From NCBI GenBank assembly GCA_965267185.1, contig OZ253937.1, forward strand, positions 1,984,001 through 2,048,000: a stretch of DNA of 64,000 nucleotides, given 5' to 3'. The translations under genes and the position numbers were made by a program. This stretch comes from G965267185 sp965267185. Lineage in GTDB: Bacteria > Pseudomonadota > Alphaproteobacteria > UBA6615. The notes beneath the pieces are model-generated. The model made no database searches. It saw only the letters and a program-made list of their open reading frames with translations, and was not told the origin of the DNA. Positions 8,463 through 16,799 of this stretch are shown piece by piece (position 1 is the stretch's first letter; each line of letters starts with the position of its first letter).

Positions 8463-9446
8463 CTCCGACAGCGGAACGGCGCGTCCCTCGGCCGACGAGC
8501 GGCCAGCCGCAAGCACGATGGCGAGCGGAACCATCGCCCGGTGACCGTCGATTTCCGGCTCGGTGCCACCTCGAACGGCATCGGCGAAATCTTCCAACTC
8601 GGCGAGCAAATGATCCTTCGGTTCGTAATCCACCGGTGACGGTTTCGTCTCACCGGTTCGCTGCAAGCGCAGCCCATCATTATCCATATCGAAATAGGCA
8701 TTCGCCTTGGTGCCGTGGACGGCCAGTGTGAACCGGCGCGGCGAAATGTAGTCGGCGGCGACGTATCCAATCGCACCAGCGTCGAACCGCATCAAAACGG
8801 CGGTGACATCCTCGACATCGGGTTCGGTTTCGAGGCGGTTAAAAAAAGCGGAGACATCGCTGACCGGCCCCAGCAGGTAGAGCAGATTGTCCACCTGGTG
8901 GATGCCGATTTGCATCAGGCAGCCGCCGGGAATTTCCGCCGGGTTGGAGCGCCACAGGCCTGGCTTCAGCTTTAATCCGTTGTCGTTGGAAAATACGCCC
9001 TCCACCAGACTGACCCGGCCCAGTTCTCCCGCGTCGATCAAGCTGCGGAGATGGCGCAGAGCGCCGTGGCGGCGGTAGGAATGACCCACCGCCAAGACTA
9101 CGCCCGCGTCTTCGCACGCGGCGATCATAGCCCGGCCGTCCTCCAAAGTGTTGGAGATGGGCTTTTCCACAAAAACATGCTTGCCGGCGCTGGCCGCCGC
9201 TTCCGTACCGGCCCGATGGGCAGAATTGGGCGTGGTGAGAACAACGCCGTCGAGCCCGTCGAGCGCCAGCATGTCTTCATAGCTAGCAACCGCCTCGCAC
9301 CCGAACTGCTCGGCAAACGCCGCCGCTTTCCCGGCACTGCGCGTATAGCAGGCGCGCAGCTCCAGCTTATCGGACTTCGCGATAACGCCGGCGAGAACAT
9401 CCGACCACCAGCCGATACCGACGATTCCGACCTTCACCTTTTTCAT
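8445..9446 (-). CDS. Gfo/Idh/MocA family oxidoreductase
   Basis: 333 residues. N-terminal Rossmann domain begins KVGIVGIGWWSDVL, with a TTPNSAH strand and the family EKPIS motif (about 95-99) whose Lys is catalytic. The C-terminal alpha/beta domain contains GGCLMQIGIHQVD, where the His is the usual active-site residue. The family oxidises or reduces sugars, inositols and related polyols with NAD(P). The gene lies 42 bp downstream of the alpha/beta hydrolase gene on the same strand. Specific substrate unknown. Confidence 0.9.
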   Translation of the reverse strand: MKKVKVGIVGIGWWSDVLAGVIAKSDKLELRACYTRSAGKAAAFAEQFGCEAVASYEDMLALDGLDGVVLTTPNSAHRAGTEAAASAGKHVFVEKPISNTLEDGRAMIAACEDAGVVLAVGHSYRRHGALRHLRSLIDAGELGRVSLVEGVFSNDNGLKLKPGLWRSNPAEIPGGCLMQIGIHQVDNLLYLLGPVSDVSAFFNRLETEPDVEDVTAVLMRFDAGAIGYVAADYISPRRFTLAVHGTKANAYFDMDNDGLRLQRTGETKPSPVDYEPKDHLLAELEDFADAVRGGTEPEIDGHRAMVPLAIVLAAGRSSAEGRAVPLSELLPDH

Positions 9447-9488
9447 ATCAGACCGCCGGCTCCGCGAAATAAACGACGATCCCGGGGG

Positions 9489-10295
9489 TCAAACTTTATC
9501 TTCCATTTCGTCCAAGAACGGACGAACCAAGGCGTTCCACTCATCGGAGTGACGCCGGTAGGAATAATGTCCGCCTTCTTCAACCAAGATCAGGCGCGAC
9601 CCCTCGATTGCCTCATGGAGATCTTCGGAGAAGTAGAACGGCACCGTGGCGTCATCGCGCGTGCCGATAATAAGCGACGGGTTACGAATCTTGTGCAACT
9701 CATCAAGGCGATCGTGCGCCATGGTCATGTCGAGCCGAGCGGCCAGAATTTCGGGCGGCGCGATCGTCTCGAGCGAGCGCCGCTCGATTTCCATGACCCG
9801 GTCCAAATTGTAGCGAAATTGCATCGCGCCGTTGGTGAACAGGGAGCTGACCTTCACATAGGCCTCCTGCCCCTCGGCCAAGGCGATCTCCTTACGCGCC
9901 GTCTGCACCCGTCGGACATATTCATCCGCTTTGGTCCAGGTGTTGGAAAAAATGCAGCAGCGCAGCCGGTCCGGATAGTCGATCGCCAAATTTTGCAGAA
10001 TAGCGCCACCCGTCGACGTACCCGCCACATGGGCCTTCTCGATGCCGAGCGTATCCATCAAAGCGATAACGTCGCCCGCAATCGCTTCGGTCGAATATTG
10101 GTCGAGCGGCGGCCGGTCGCTATCGCCGGCGCCCCGGTGGTCCAAGGAAATACAACGGTAATCCTTGGAAAACTCCTCTACCTGGTATTGCCAGGCGTTT
10201 AACAACCCAACCAGCCCCGGGATAAAAATGAATGCAGGGCCTTCGCCCGCCTCCTCAACGTTAAGCGTGATTTCGCCGACATCTATTCTGGCCAT
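9489..10295 (-). CDS. Alpha/beta-fold hydrolase
   Basis: 268 residues. Oxyanion-hole region FIFIPGLVG (23-31), DHRGAGDSDRP, nucleophile elbow GTSTGG with catalytic Ser, acid in GTRDD and His in EGGHYSYR near the C-terminus. All triad elements are present. The sequence resembles 3-oxoadipate enol-lactonase-type and other carboxylester or lactone hydrolases, but the substrate cannot be assigned. It is transcribed together with the Gfo/Idh/MocA gene that follows after 42 bp. Confidence 0.9.
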   Translation of the reverse strand: MARIDVGEITLNVEEAGEGPAFIFIPGLVGLLNAWQYQVEEFSKDYRCISLDHRGAGDSDRPPLDQYSTEAIAGDVIALMDTLGIEKAHVAGTSTGGAILQNLAIDYPDRLRCCIFSNTWTKADEYVRRVQTARKEIALAEGQEAYVKVSSLFTNGAMQFRYNLDRVMEIERRSLETIAPPEILAARLDMTMAHDRLDELHKIRNPSLIIGTRDDATVPFYFSEDLHEAIEGSRLILVEEGGHYSYRRHSDEWNALVRPFLDEMEDKV

Positions 10296-10536
10296 AAACT
10301 TCCTCTAATTCTCGCGGTCGATTGCGTACTCGGCGGCGATGATATGCGCTCGGCCCGACCGCCACAATGTCGGCCCGCGGCACAACTATTCTGCCGCTCG
10401 GGCGGGTTCGCACAAGCCCACGACGAAGACCGTGCGCCCAAGCAATCGAGACGATCACGCTAACGGCCGAGTACGCTTTGACTAACCGACGGGCGCCAAC
10501 CCAACCGGGAGCAGGACTCTAGTTTTTGTAGAGGAG

Positions 10537-10803
10537 CTAGGCTTTGCCGATCCGGGGGGTGTCTTCACCGCCAGGACCAAATGCCTTGTTCAATATATCC
10601 GAGCTGTTCTTGGCCAGCTCGATGCTATCCGCCAGAAAATTTAGGATCTTGAGATTGTTGTTCAGGACAGCGGTCGCTTCCGGGCGCTTGTCATCCATGA
10701 TGTAAGTCGCCCGCTGGATGATGTCGTTCCTGATCACCATCAGGATATCTTCCAGCTTGTAACCTTCGGCATTGTCGTCGGTCACCAGAAACTTAGTAGA
10801 CAT
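10537..10803 (-). CDS. Small conserved-looking hypothetical protein
   Basis: 88 residues, mostly helical, rich in Asp/Asn/Ile, with no signal peptide or membrane segment. A GGAAGGA ribosome site precedes ATG 10803. The sequence EDILMVIRNDIIQRATYIMD and a later Leu/Ile-rich helix suggest a small helical bundle. I do not recognise the family. It stands alone, with a 241-bp gap downstream and 430 bp upstream. Confidence 0.65.
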   Translation of the reverse strand: MSTKFLVTDDNAEGYKLEDILMVIRNDIIQRATYIMDDKRPEATAVLNNNLKILNFLADSIELAKNSSDILNKAFGPGGEDTPRIGKA

Positions 10804-11233
10804 TGCTAGTCCTTCCAGCGGTGATTAGCGCTCTAGCTTATCCGGTCGTGGTGAACGATTTCTTACTTGCGCCGCCTCCAAACTGCTTCAAAAGCCCCAA
10901 CGCCGGGTTTCTAAGCCCATAATGATGGTCGGGGCGGAATATATTCCATGAGTTCGCGGAACGCCGTTTCCCAACAAGCACAAATAGGGTTTGTTCCCGT
11001 AGTACAATCAGAAAGTACTATTGTATTCAGCTCGAGATCGAAGCTAGAACATTATAGAAACAGTACCCTTATTAAGGGTGCTAGCTAAGCGAAAAGACTA
11101 GGCTCGTTGGGTCTTAGTTTCGATTGCCGCAACAATGGAAAAGCCACCGCTGCAATTGATTTCAGTCAACAAGACCTCCTCGCAAACTTGCTAAACAAGC
11201 CCCAAGACCCGATCTGCAATATCGGAGATCGAG
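10804..11233. other. 430-bp intergenic region with two inverted repeats
   Basis: No convincing coding frame. TACAAT (11003-11008) and ATTGTA (11020-11025) form an inverted repeat enclosing the palindrome AGTACT. A short palindromic hairpin ACCCTT-ATT-AAGGGT is at 11065-11079. The region separates divergent genes and must hold their promoters. An untranslated RNA cannot be excluded. Confidence 0.45.
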
Positions 11234-11677
11234 ATGTTCGGGAATCCCTCATTGACCACTCGTATCGCCATTGGCAAAGCCATCGGCGCGGTGTTCGGCA
11301 TTGGCGGCTTCGTCTATCTGACCCTCTTTCCCGTTGGCGACAACGATCTGCTCCGATGGGGAATTCTGCTCTGGTATGCAACAATCGGCGCGATCATTGG
11401 CATGTTCGGCGTCTACACGCAGCACCCCGTTCTGAAGCTGCCCATGCCGTGGTGGTTTCGAGCCCCTATCGTTGGCGCATGGATGAACTTCGTGCTCACC
11501 TTCTTCGCCTACGACACGATGTCGGCTGTTATGGAGTCCGCGTTCGGCCCCGAAGGTCTTATAGCCTCACCGTTCTGGTTCACGGCAGAGGGTGCCGTCG
11601 TCGGGCTCATCATCGGCTACTTCGCCACCCGGTTCGGTGGCGAAGGACCAGAGACGGTTAGGAGAGACACCGCCTAA
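11234..11677 (+). CDS. Small integral membrane protein, unknown function
   Basis: 147 residues with about four membrane segments (near 8-30, 38-60, 68-92 and 108-130) and short polar loops. PWWFRAPIVGAWMNFVL is a notable Trp-rich segment. I do not recognise the family. An AUG preceded by a weak GGAG is used. It converges on yajQ with only 11 bp between the two stops. Confidence 0.7.
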   Translation: MFGNPSLTTRIAIGKAIGAVFGIGGFVYLTLFPVGDNDLLRWGILLWYATIGAIIGMFGVYTQHPVLKLPMPWWFRAPIVGAWMNFVLTFFAYDTMSAVMESAFGPEGLIASPFWFTAEGAVVGLIIGYFATRFGGEGPETVRRDTA

Positions 11678-11688
11678 CCAAAGAACCG

Positions 11689-12174
11689 CTAGTCGCGGAA
11701 GTTCACGTACTGCAGCGGCTGTTTGATCTTCAATTCCTTGATCAGCTCGATCGCGCTTTGCAGGTCGTCGCGCTTTTTGCCCGACACGCGCAGTTCGTCG
11801 CCTTGGATGGCGACCTGCACCTTCAGCTTTGAGCCTTTCACCGCCTTCACGATCTGCTGGGCTAGTTCGCGTTCGATACCCTGCTTAATGGCGACGGTCT
11901 GGCGCATCGTGTTACCCGACGCCATTTCCGGCTTGCCGAAATCGAACGCGCCGGCATCGACTTTCCGTTTGGCCAGATAACCCCGCAGCATCTCCTGCAC
12001 CTGGCGCAGCTTCATGTCGTCGTCAGCCACAAGCTGCAAAGATTCGTCATTGCGCTCGATCGTGCACTTGCTGCCCTTGAAGTCGAAGCGCGTCCCGATC
12101 TCACGCATCGCGCCTTGCACCGCGTTGTCGACTTCAGGGATTTCAGTACGTGAAACAATATCGAAACTAGGCAT
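11689..12174 (-). CDS. yajQ: YajQ family nucleotide/c-di-GMP-binding protein
   Basis: 161 residues, normal length. The family pattern is clear: MPSFDIVSRTEIPEVDNAV at the start, FDFKG, KRKVDAGAFDFGKPE, KQGIERELAQQIVK, and the end LPLQYVNFRD-like LKIKQPLQYVNFRD. YajQ proteins have two ferredoxin-like domains; some members bind c-di-GMP and act with transcription factors. It lies 5.2 kb from the EAL-domain regulator, which may be relevant to signalling. It is downstream of the amidohydrolase gene but separated by a 155-bp gap containing a strong hairpin. Confidence 0.95.
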   Translation of the reverse strand: MPSFDIVSRTEIPEVDNAVQGAMREIGTRFDFKGSKCTIERNDESLQLVADDDMKLRQVQEMLRGYLAKRKVDAGAFDFGKPEMASGNTMRQTVAIKQGIERELAQQIVKAVKGSKLKVQVAIQGDELRVSGKKRDDLQSAIELIKELKIKQPLQYVNFRD

Positions 12175-12215
12175 ATCATTCGCTCTGCTTGCTATGGATA
12201 CCCCGGTCTCCAGCC

Positions 12216-12249
12216 GGGATATATGAACCCATAAGGGCTCATATATCCC
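12216..12249. repeat. 15-bp-arm inverted repeat between amidohydrolase and yajQ
   Basis: GGGATATATGAACCC (12216-12230) and GGGCTCATATATCCC (12235-12249) are complementary at 14 of 15 positions with a 4-nt ATAA loop. It sits 42 bp upstream of the yajQ start and 81 bp past the amidohydrolase stop. There is no T-run on either strand, so it may be an operator or leader structure rather than an intrinsic terminator. Confidence 0.7.
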
Positions 12250-12329
12250 TATCGATATCGCAATTGTTCGAGTCGCCGACCCACCGGTTCAATGCCGGCT
12301 CTAAATTCAATAACGAGGCACCCGCGGTT

Positions 12330-13361
12330 CTATTCAGCCGCTTCCTGGTATGGCGCCAGCGTTGCCAAATGGCCAAGAAAACGGGCGGCGTTGCCGTGCA
12401 AAATGGCGTACCGCGCCGCATCATCGATGCGGGCCTCATTCAATGCTTTTCGCGACCATTCACAGCCGAATTCGGTGCCATCGGTGCCGAACATGATCCG
12501 CTCCGTGCCATAGGCCGCCACGCCGCATTCGATAGCCTGAGCGCCGAGTGAGTTGCAGTCGACATAGAGATTGGGCTTGATCAGCCGCGACGATGGCATC
12601 GGCTCATCCGGTGTATCAAGAATATTACGATGGTCGAGCCGCTCGACCTCGAACGGAATATTCCCACCGAGATTGTGAATATGGACGCGCGCATCAGGAT
12701 ACTCATCGAGAAGGCCCGAGTAGCACAGCGTCATCATGTCAGCAGAAAGGCTGGCCTGCATATCGAGGGTAAAGAGTCGCGCACTCGCATTGTCGGAGCT
12801 ATTAGCGACCCGCGGCCACGTATCGCCCGGCCGTGGCCCCCAATGCACGAATAGGACGGCGCTATGACGATTTGCGGCTTCAAGATATGGCCGAAAGGCC
12901 TCAGCATCTTCGTAAGTTAAAAAAGCATTCCCCGGCACGATAGCGCCGATAATACCGTCAAGCTCCATCGTCCGGTCGAACTCCGCAAGCGCGGCGTCTT
13001 GATCGACGAGCGGTAGCGAAGCGTACGCGACGAAGCGGCCCGGATGGGCGGCGCAAATCTCTGATAGAGCGTCGTTGTGGGTGCGCAACATCGCCAGCGA
13101 TTCTTCCAGAGGCAAGGCCTCGATCCACTGGAAGGTGCCGAACAGCGAAAGCACCGCCGTGGTGATTCCCTGCCGGTCCATAACGGCGAGACGTTCCTCC
13201 AAACCATCGAACGCTTCTGATATCGGTTCGGTGCTGCCGCTATGGCTCCGCAAAACCTCGACGCCACTTTCGTCGGTCTCGATCAGCGGAGCTTCGGTCC
13301 GCGCGCGGAGCGCATCGATTAGGGCGGGTGGACGCCAGTGAGAATGCATATCGATGGTCAT
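12330..13361 (-). CDS. Amidohydrolase-2 family protein (ACMSD-like)
   Basis: 343 residues. Metal-binding H6-x-H8 at the very N-terminus (MHSHWRPP), a TIM-barrel His in VLFVHWGPRPG (about 172-180), HIHNLGG, and the late catalytic Asp in MFGTDGTEFG. The arrangement fits the aminocarboxymuconate-semialdehyde decarboxylase / gamma-resorcylate decarboxylase group, which decarboxylate or hydrolyse aromatic-derived acids. GGGGA precedes ATG 13361. There are no aromatic pathway genes immediately beside it, so the substrate stays open. Confidence 0.9.
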   Translation of the reverse strand: MTIDMHSHWRPPALIDALRARTEAPLIETDESGVEVLRSHSGSTEPISEAFDGLEERLAVMDRQGITTAVLSLFGTFQWIEALPLEESLAMLRTHNDALSEICAAHPGRFVAYASLPLVDQDAALAEFDRTMELDGIIGAIVPGNAFLTYEDAEAFRPYLEAANRHSAVLFVHWGPRPGDTWPRVANSSDNASARLFTLDMQASLSADMMTLCYSGLLDEYPDARVHIHNLGGNIPFEVERLDHRNILDTPDEPMPSSRLIKPNLYVDCNSLGAQAIECGVAAYGTERIMFGTDGTEFGCEWSRKALNEARIDDAARYAILHGNAARFLGHLATLAPYQEAAE

Positions 13362-13550
13362 CGTGCGGGTCCCCTTTTTTTGGCGCCGGATCTTTGGAGG
13401 CTACAAGTCATTGCCGGCTTAGTGCACACATATTAGAGCACTTCCCAGGTCTTTGATTCCAGACCCTCTGCACAAAGCAGCCAAGCGATATTCCCCTTGG
13501 CCTACAAAGAAACCATATGTTTGACTGGACCAACGGGAAAGGGGAGTACG

Positions 13551-14075
13551 ATGAAAGACAAAACCTATCTGCGGTCGCTCTTCGACTATAACGCCTGGGC
13601 GAATGCTGAGACCTACCGGCTGGTCGCTGAAATGCCGCCGGAAGAGGTCACCAAAAAGCGCAAAACCCCGCTGCAGTCGATCTTTGTCAGCCTCAATCAT
13701 CTGCTCAATGTCGACCGCATTTGGCTTGCCCATATGCAAGGCGAGACGCATGGCATATCGGGCTTGAGAGAAGTGCAGTACGACACCCTCGACGACCTGT
13801 GGGAGGCGCGCCAGGAAATGGACCGCACGCTGCAAAACTATGTGGATTCGCTCGACGAAGACGCTCTGGAAGAGATCGTCGACTACGAGCTCATCGGCGG
13901 CAACAAAGGGTCGTTGTCGCGTGCCATGTGCCTCACCCATTTAGTGACCCATGGCAGCTATCATCGCGGCTGGATTTCCGACATGTTCGGCCAGGCGGAA
14001 TGCCAGCAGCCGAGTACCGATATCCCGGTCTACGAGCGCGCGTTACGCGAACAAGGCGGCTCGCCGCTACCGTAG
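13551..14075 (+). CDS. DinB family protein
   Basis: 174 residues. Four-helix DinB fold with the three usual metal-ligand histidines: one in SLNHLLNVDRIWL and two in THLVTHGSYHRGW. ATG 13551 is chosen over upstream in-frame codons because AAGGGGAG (13539-13546) lies at ideal spacing. DinB proteins are metal-binding and include thiol-dependent transferases (bacillithiol, mycothiol or glutathione users); the reaction here is unknown. The stop codon is embedded in a perfect hairpin shared with the facing oxygenase gene. Confidence 0.9.
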   Translation: MKDKTYLRSLFDYNAWANAETYRLVAEMPPEEVTKKRKTPLQSIFVSLNHLLNVDRIWLAHMQGETHGISGLREVQYDTLDDLWEARQEMDRTLQNYVDSLDEDALEEIVDYELIGGNKGSLSRAMCLTHLVTHGSYHRGWISDMFGQAECQQPSTDIPVYERALREQGGSPLP

Positions 14076-14082
14076 CGGCGAG
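14060..14082. terminator. Perfect hairpin containing the DinB stop codon
   Basis: CTCGCCGCTAC (14060-14070) and GTAGCGGCGAG (14072-14082) are fully complementary; folded, the loop would be about 3 nt. The TAG stop (14073-14075) lies in the right arm. TTTGTGCTCTT follows. It lies between convergent genes and may stop transcription in both directions. Confidence 0.65.
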
Positions 14083-14101
14083 TTTGTGCTCTTCACGCTC
14101 T

Positions 14102-15139
14102 CTACGTCTCGCCTTCCTTCGCCGCGAAGTGCGGATAGATGCGGCTCATATGCGCGGTATGGAATGCCCAGAAGGTTTCCGGTTCGTAGCGCGGCGGGTT
14201 ATCGGGGCCCCAGCATGTCGGCAGGCACTCGACCATCGCATCCAGTTGCGGACACATGAATAGCGGCATTGAGTAGCGTGGCCCGTTCACCGGCGGGATG
14301 ACCCGGTGCGGCGTGGCCCGAACGACACCGTTCGATAGCCGCTCGAGATAGAGCCCGAAATTCACCACAATGGCGCGGGGCGGACAGTCGGGCCAAAACC
14401 AGTCGCCGTTCTCATCCATGACTTGCAGGCCGGGCTCGTTCTCGCGCGGCAGAAGCGTGTTGAACGAGGTATCGGCGTGAGATCGGATGCCGATTTCGCC
14501 GGCGTCGAGGCTCGGCTTTGCCGGATAGTGGATGGTGCGCACGTAGGAATGAGCGCGTTCAAAATAGAGATCGAAATGGCCCGGATCGAGCCCCAACGCC
14601 ACCGCCCACACCGGCAGCAAACGTTTGCTCAGCCGCTCCATTTCCATCAGATATTCACGCGCTGTCTCGGCGAAACCCGGCACCGAGTCCGGCCAGGTGT
14701 TGGCGCCGTACATGCGCTTGCCGGAAAGCACATTGGGATCGTCGGCCGGATAGTCGACGCCATAGTTGAAGGCCTCATTGCGGTCATTCGTGGGTGCCTC
14801 CCCCAACCTATCGTCCGCAATCACCTCGACGTTCATAGGCGTGTAACCGCGCTCGTGGCGGTTGATCGCCAGCGCAGCCTTCTCAGCTACCGGCAATGCA
14901 AAAAAAGCGGCGCTGCGGTCGCGCATCCGGGCGATGACGGCATCTGGGACACCGTGATTTACCACGCACAAAAACCCGATCTCGGTAACGATCTCCCGCA
15001 GATTATCGGCTAAATTCTGGATGCTGTCCGCATCGCCGCCATCGAGCGACGACAGATCGAGCACCGGCAGGTCGCGATGGGGTACCCCGCGAACGGCTTG
15101 TTCGAAATCCTCGCTCTCGATAGCCACAGCTTTGCTCAT
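14102..15139 (-). CDS. 2-oxoglutarate/Fe(II)-dependent oxygenase (IPNS-like)
   Basis: 345 residues. N-terminal DIOX_N-like part with VVNHGVPDAVI, then the jelly-roll core with HxD in RSHADTSF, the distal His in ATPHRVIPP, and the 2OG-binding Arg-x-Ser in PRYSMPLF. These are the complete Fe and co-substrate ligands of the isopenicillin-N-synthase/2OG oxygenase superfamily. It is divergent from the cupin gene with a 108-bp shared promoter region. Substrate unknown. Confidence 0.92.
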   Translation of the reverse strand: MSKAVAIESEDFEQAVRGVPHRDLPVLDLSSLDGGDADSIQNLADNLREIVTEIGFLCVVNHGVPDAVIARMRDRSAAFFALPVAEKAALAINRHERGYTPMNVEVIADDRLGEAPTNDRNEAFNYGVDYPADDPNVLSGKRMYGANTWPDSVPGFAETAREYLMEMERLSKRLLPVWAVALGLDPGHFDLYFERAHSYVRTIHYPAKPSLDAGEIGIRSHADTSFNTLLPRENEPGLQVMDENGDWFWPDCPPRAIVVNFGLYLERLSNGVVRATPHRVIPPVNGPRYSMPLFMCPQLDAMVECLPTCWGPDNPPRYEPETFWAFHTAHMSRIYPHFAAKEGET

Positions 15140-15247
15140 ACGATGATAATGCCGGGGATTGGCTTCCGTAGCCAGCCCGCATTGACACCGGCACGCGACC
15201 GCTGTGACACTTGCGAAAACACGGGCACAAGATCAGGAGAGACAACC

Positions 15248-15802
15248 ATGGCCATCCCCGTTCACAAGCCAAAGCGCGAAGACATACTGAAATGCGTCGC
15301 CCGGTTCGACGATATCGTCCCCGCCGACCACGGCCTGCCCGACCAGGAGGTCGAAGGCTATTACCGCACGTTCTACAACGCCCTCGGATTTTCCCAACCC
15401 AAGGGTGATGGCGTTTATTCGCCGATCGGCGACGTCGCGCAGCCGCTCATCAACCATCTAACCCCGGGCTTCAACCTCGCCTATGTGGAGGCGAAACCGG
15501 GCCAGGGTGTGATGATGCATACCCATGACACCAACGAGACATTCGTGGTGATCGCCGGAACCTGGAAATTCGAATGGGAGGGCGATCAGGGCGACGATCA
15601 TGTGGTTTTGAAGGAGCGCGATATCGTGTCGTTCGAGCCCGGCTCGCAACGCCGCTTCGAATGCGTGAGCGCCCCCGACGGGGCCGAACAAGGCATGATT
15701 CTCGGCGTCATCGGCGGCGATACCCCCGGCGCGGAGTTTTCACCAGAATCGATCGAGAAGATGCGCGCTGCCGGCGTAGACGTTCCGCAAGCCGCGGAGT
15801 AG
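15248..15802 (+). CDS. Cupin-domain protein
   Basis: 184 residues. Single cupin barrel with metal-binding motif 1 PGQGVMMHTHDTNETFVVIAG-type: two His and a Glu, and motif 2 around LKERDIVSFEPGSQRRFE. ATG 15248 follows CAGGAGAGA (15234-15242); open frame continues upstream but lacks a better start. The family covers dioxygenases, isomerases and binding proteins. The stop abuts the stop of the facing GFA gene with no gap, inside a hairpin. Confidence 0.88.
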   Translation: MAIPVHKPKREDILKCVARFDDIVPADHGLPDQEVEGYYRTFYNALGFSQPKGDGVYSPIGDVAQPLINHLTPGFNLAYVEAKPGQGVMMHTHDTNETFVVIAGTWKFEWEGDQGDDHVVLKERDIVSFEPGSQRRFECVSAPDGAEQGMILGVIGGDTPGAEFSPESIEKMRAAGVDVPQAAE

Positions 15803-15818
15803 CTAGCTCGCGGCTTGC
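15787..15818. terminator. Perfect 10-bp-arm hairpin with two facing stop codons in its loop
   Basis: GCAAGCCGCG (15787-15796) pairs with CGCGGCTTGC (15809-15818). The loop holds TAGCTA, which is the stop of the cupin gene (+) and of the GFA gene (-). A likely bidirectional terminator; no T-run on either strand. Confidence 0.6.
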
Positions 15819-16222
15819 TCGAACAGCGGTAGATCATCGGGAAACGCCACCCAATGGTGGCGGTTCTCGGCCCACACGGCACGCACCGGGCCCGGAAATT
15901 GTGGATCGGCGAAGCAGCCTACCGCGATGCCCATATGGTCCGGCCGCATGTCGAGCTCCCAAAACACCGACGTGCCACATTCGGGGCAGAAGCTTGTGGT
16001 GAACGTTCGCCCCGATTCTGTCTCCCGCGTATAACTTTTATGCGTGCCGTCAACGGCGGTAACGCTGGCGCGTTGATAGTAGGCGCCCACGCCGAACGGA
16101 GCGCCCGTCCGCCGCTGACACTCAAAGCAACTACACGCCACGACTACGTCAGGGTCTCCGCTCGCGGTCACCTGCAACTGGCCGCACGTACATGTCGCAA
16201 CATGGTCTTGATGGTCGGTCAT
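15803..16222 (-). CDS. GFA family protein (Zn-binding, Gfa/CENP-V fold)
   Basis: 139 residues. Zn-binding cysteines in CTCGQ (C11, C13), ACSCFECQ (C30, C32, C35) and FCPECGT give the full family set. The founding member was described as glutathione-dependent formaldehyde-activating enzyme, but the function of most members is unproven. Three bp separate it from the upstream PH-like gene on the same strand, so it is probably last in a three-gene unit (17375 to 15803). Confidence 0.9.
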   Translation of the reverse strand: MTDHQDHVATCTCGQLQVTASGDPDVVVACSCFECQRRTGAPFGVGAYYQRASVTAVDGTHKSYTRETESGRTFTTSFCPECGTSVFWELDMRPDHMGIAVGCFADPQFPGPVRAVWAENRHHWVAFPDDLPLFEQAAS

Positions 16223-16225
16223 TGT

Positions 16226-16786
16226 TTAACTTTCCCTCTGGGCTTCGCGCAAAATGTTAAACACTTGCCGCGCCTCTTCCACACCTTCTAATGCCGGCGA
16301 GATTGGACCAGTCGAAAACAGATAACCAACAGACCAACTACTATGGTTGATCTGCGGCCCCAACAGAATCGTTCCATCGCCGCCGGGCTTTTCCGACAAC
16401 GTTATGTCCGAAAGAGTCCGCAGGTTAAGCGATTTCAGCCGACGCCCAATAACGCCAGACTGAATGATCACGCGTTGGTTCGTGACGCCGTAGATAGTGT
16501 TTCTTCGTCTAAGCGCGTCAACTATGAATCGGCCAATTAGAAGGTAGAGGCCGATGACGAGGAACACGCCGGGCATGAGAACATACGTCAAATCGATCCT
16601 GTGTAGGATGTCCTCCGTCGCAAGAAACGGAAACGCGGCCACAGTCCAAACTAAACCAAATAAAGCAGGAATAGCATCGGATCCACGCATCATGATCCCT
16701 TGCTGGGGTCGGCCCGACCACAACAGCCGCTCCGTAGTGTCGAGCGCTGACCGAACCTTATCTTGTGCCTCGTGGTCGATTGTCAT
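16226..16786 (-). CDS. PH-like domain membrane protein, copy 2
   Basis: 186 residues. Begins with an acidic stretch and LWSGRPQQG, then two membrane helices (about 38-57 and 66-88), followed by a bacterial PH-like domain with RRRNTIYGVTNQRVIIQSG and LNLRTLSDITL. It is clearly paralogous to the adjacent upstream gene (16800-17375). The pattern N-terminal WSGRP, two helices, and YGVTNQRVI is typical of the bPH/DUF304 class whose role is unknown. Thirteen bp separate the two copies. Confidence 0.85.
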   Translation of the reverse strand: MTIDHEAQDKVRSALDTTERLLWSGRPQQGIMMRGSDAIPALFGLVWTVAAFPFLATEDILHRIDLTYVLMPGVFLVIGLYLLIGRFIVDALRRRNTIYGVTNQRVIIQSGVIGRRLKSLNLRTLSDITLSEKPGGDGTILLGPQINHSSWSVGYLFSTGPISPALEGVEEARQVFNILREAQRES

Positions 16787-16799
16787 CTCAGGTCATACT

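Noticed and set aside
9051..10202. Open frame of 383 codons antisense to oxidoreductase and hydrolase genes
   Set aside because: It spans two intact minus-strand genes and their gap, with no recognisable domain, so it is a shadow of GC-rich coding sequence.
11107..11661. Open frame of 184 codons overlapping the membrane protein at 11234
   Set aside because: Arg/His-rich shadow reading; the alternative frame has clear membrane segments.
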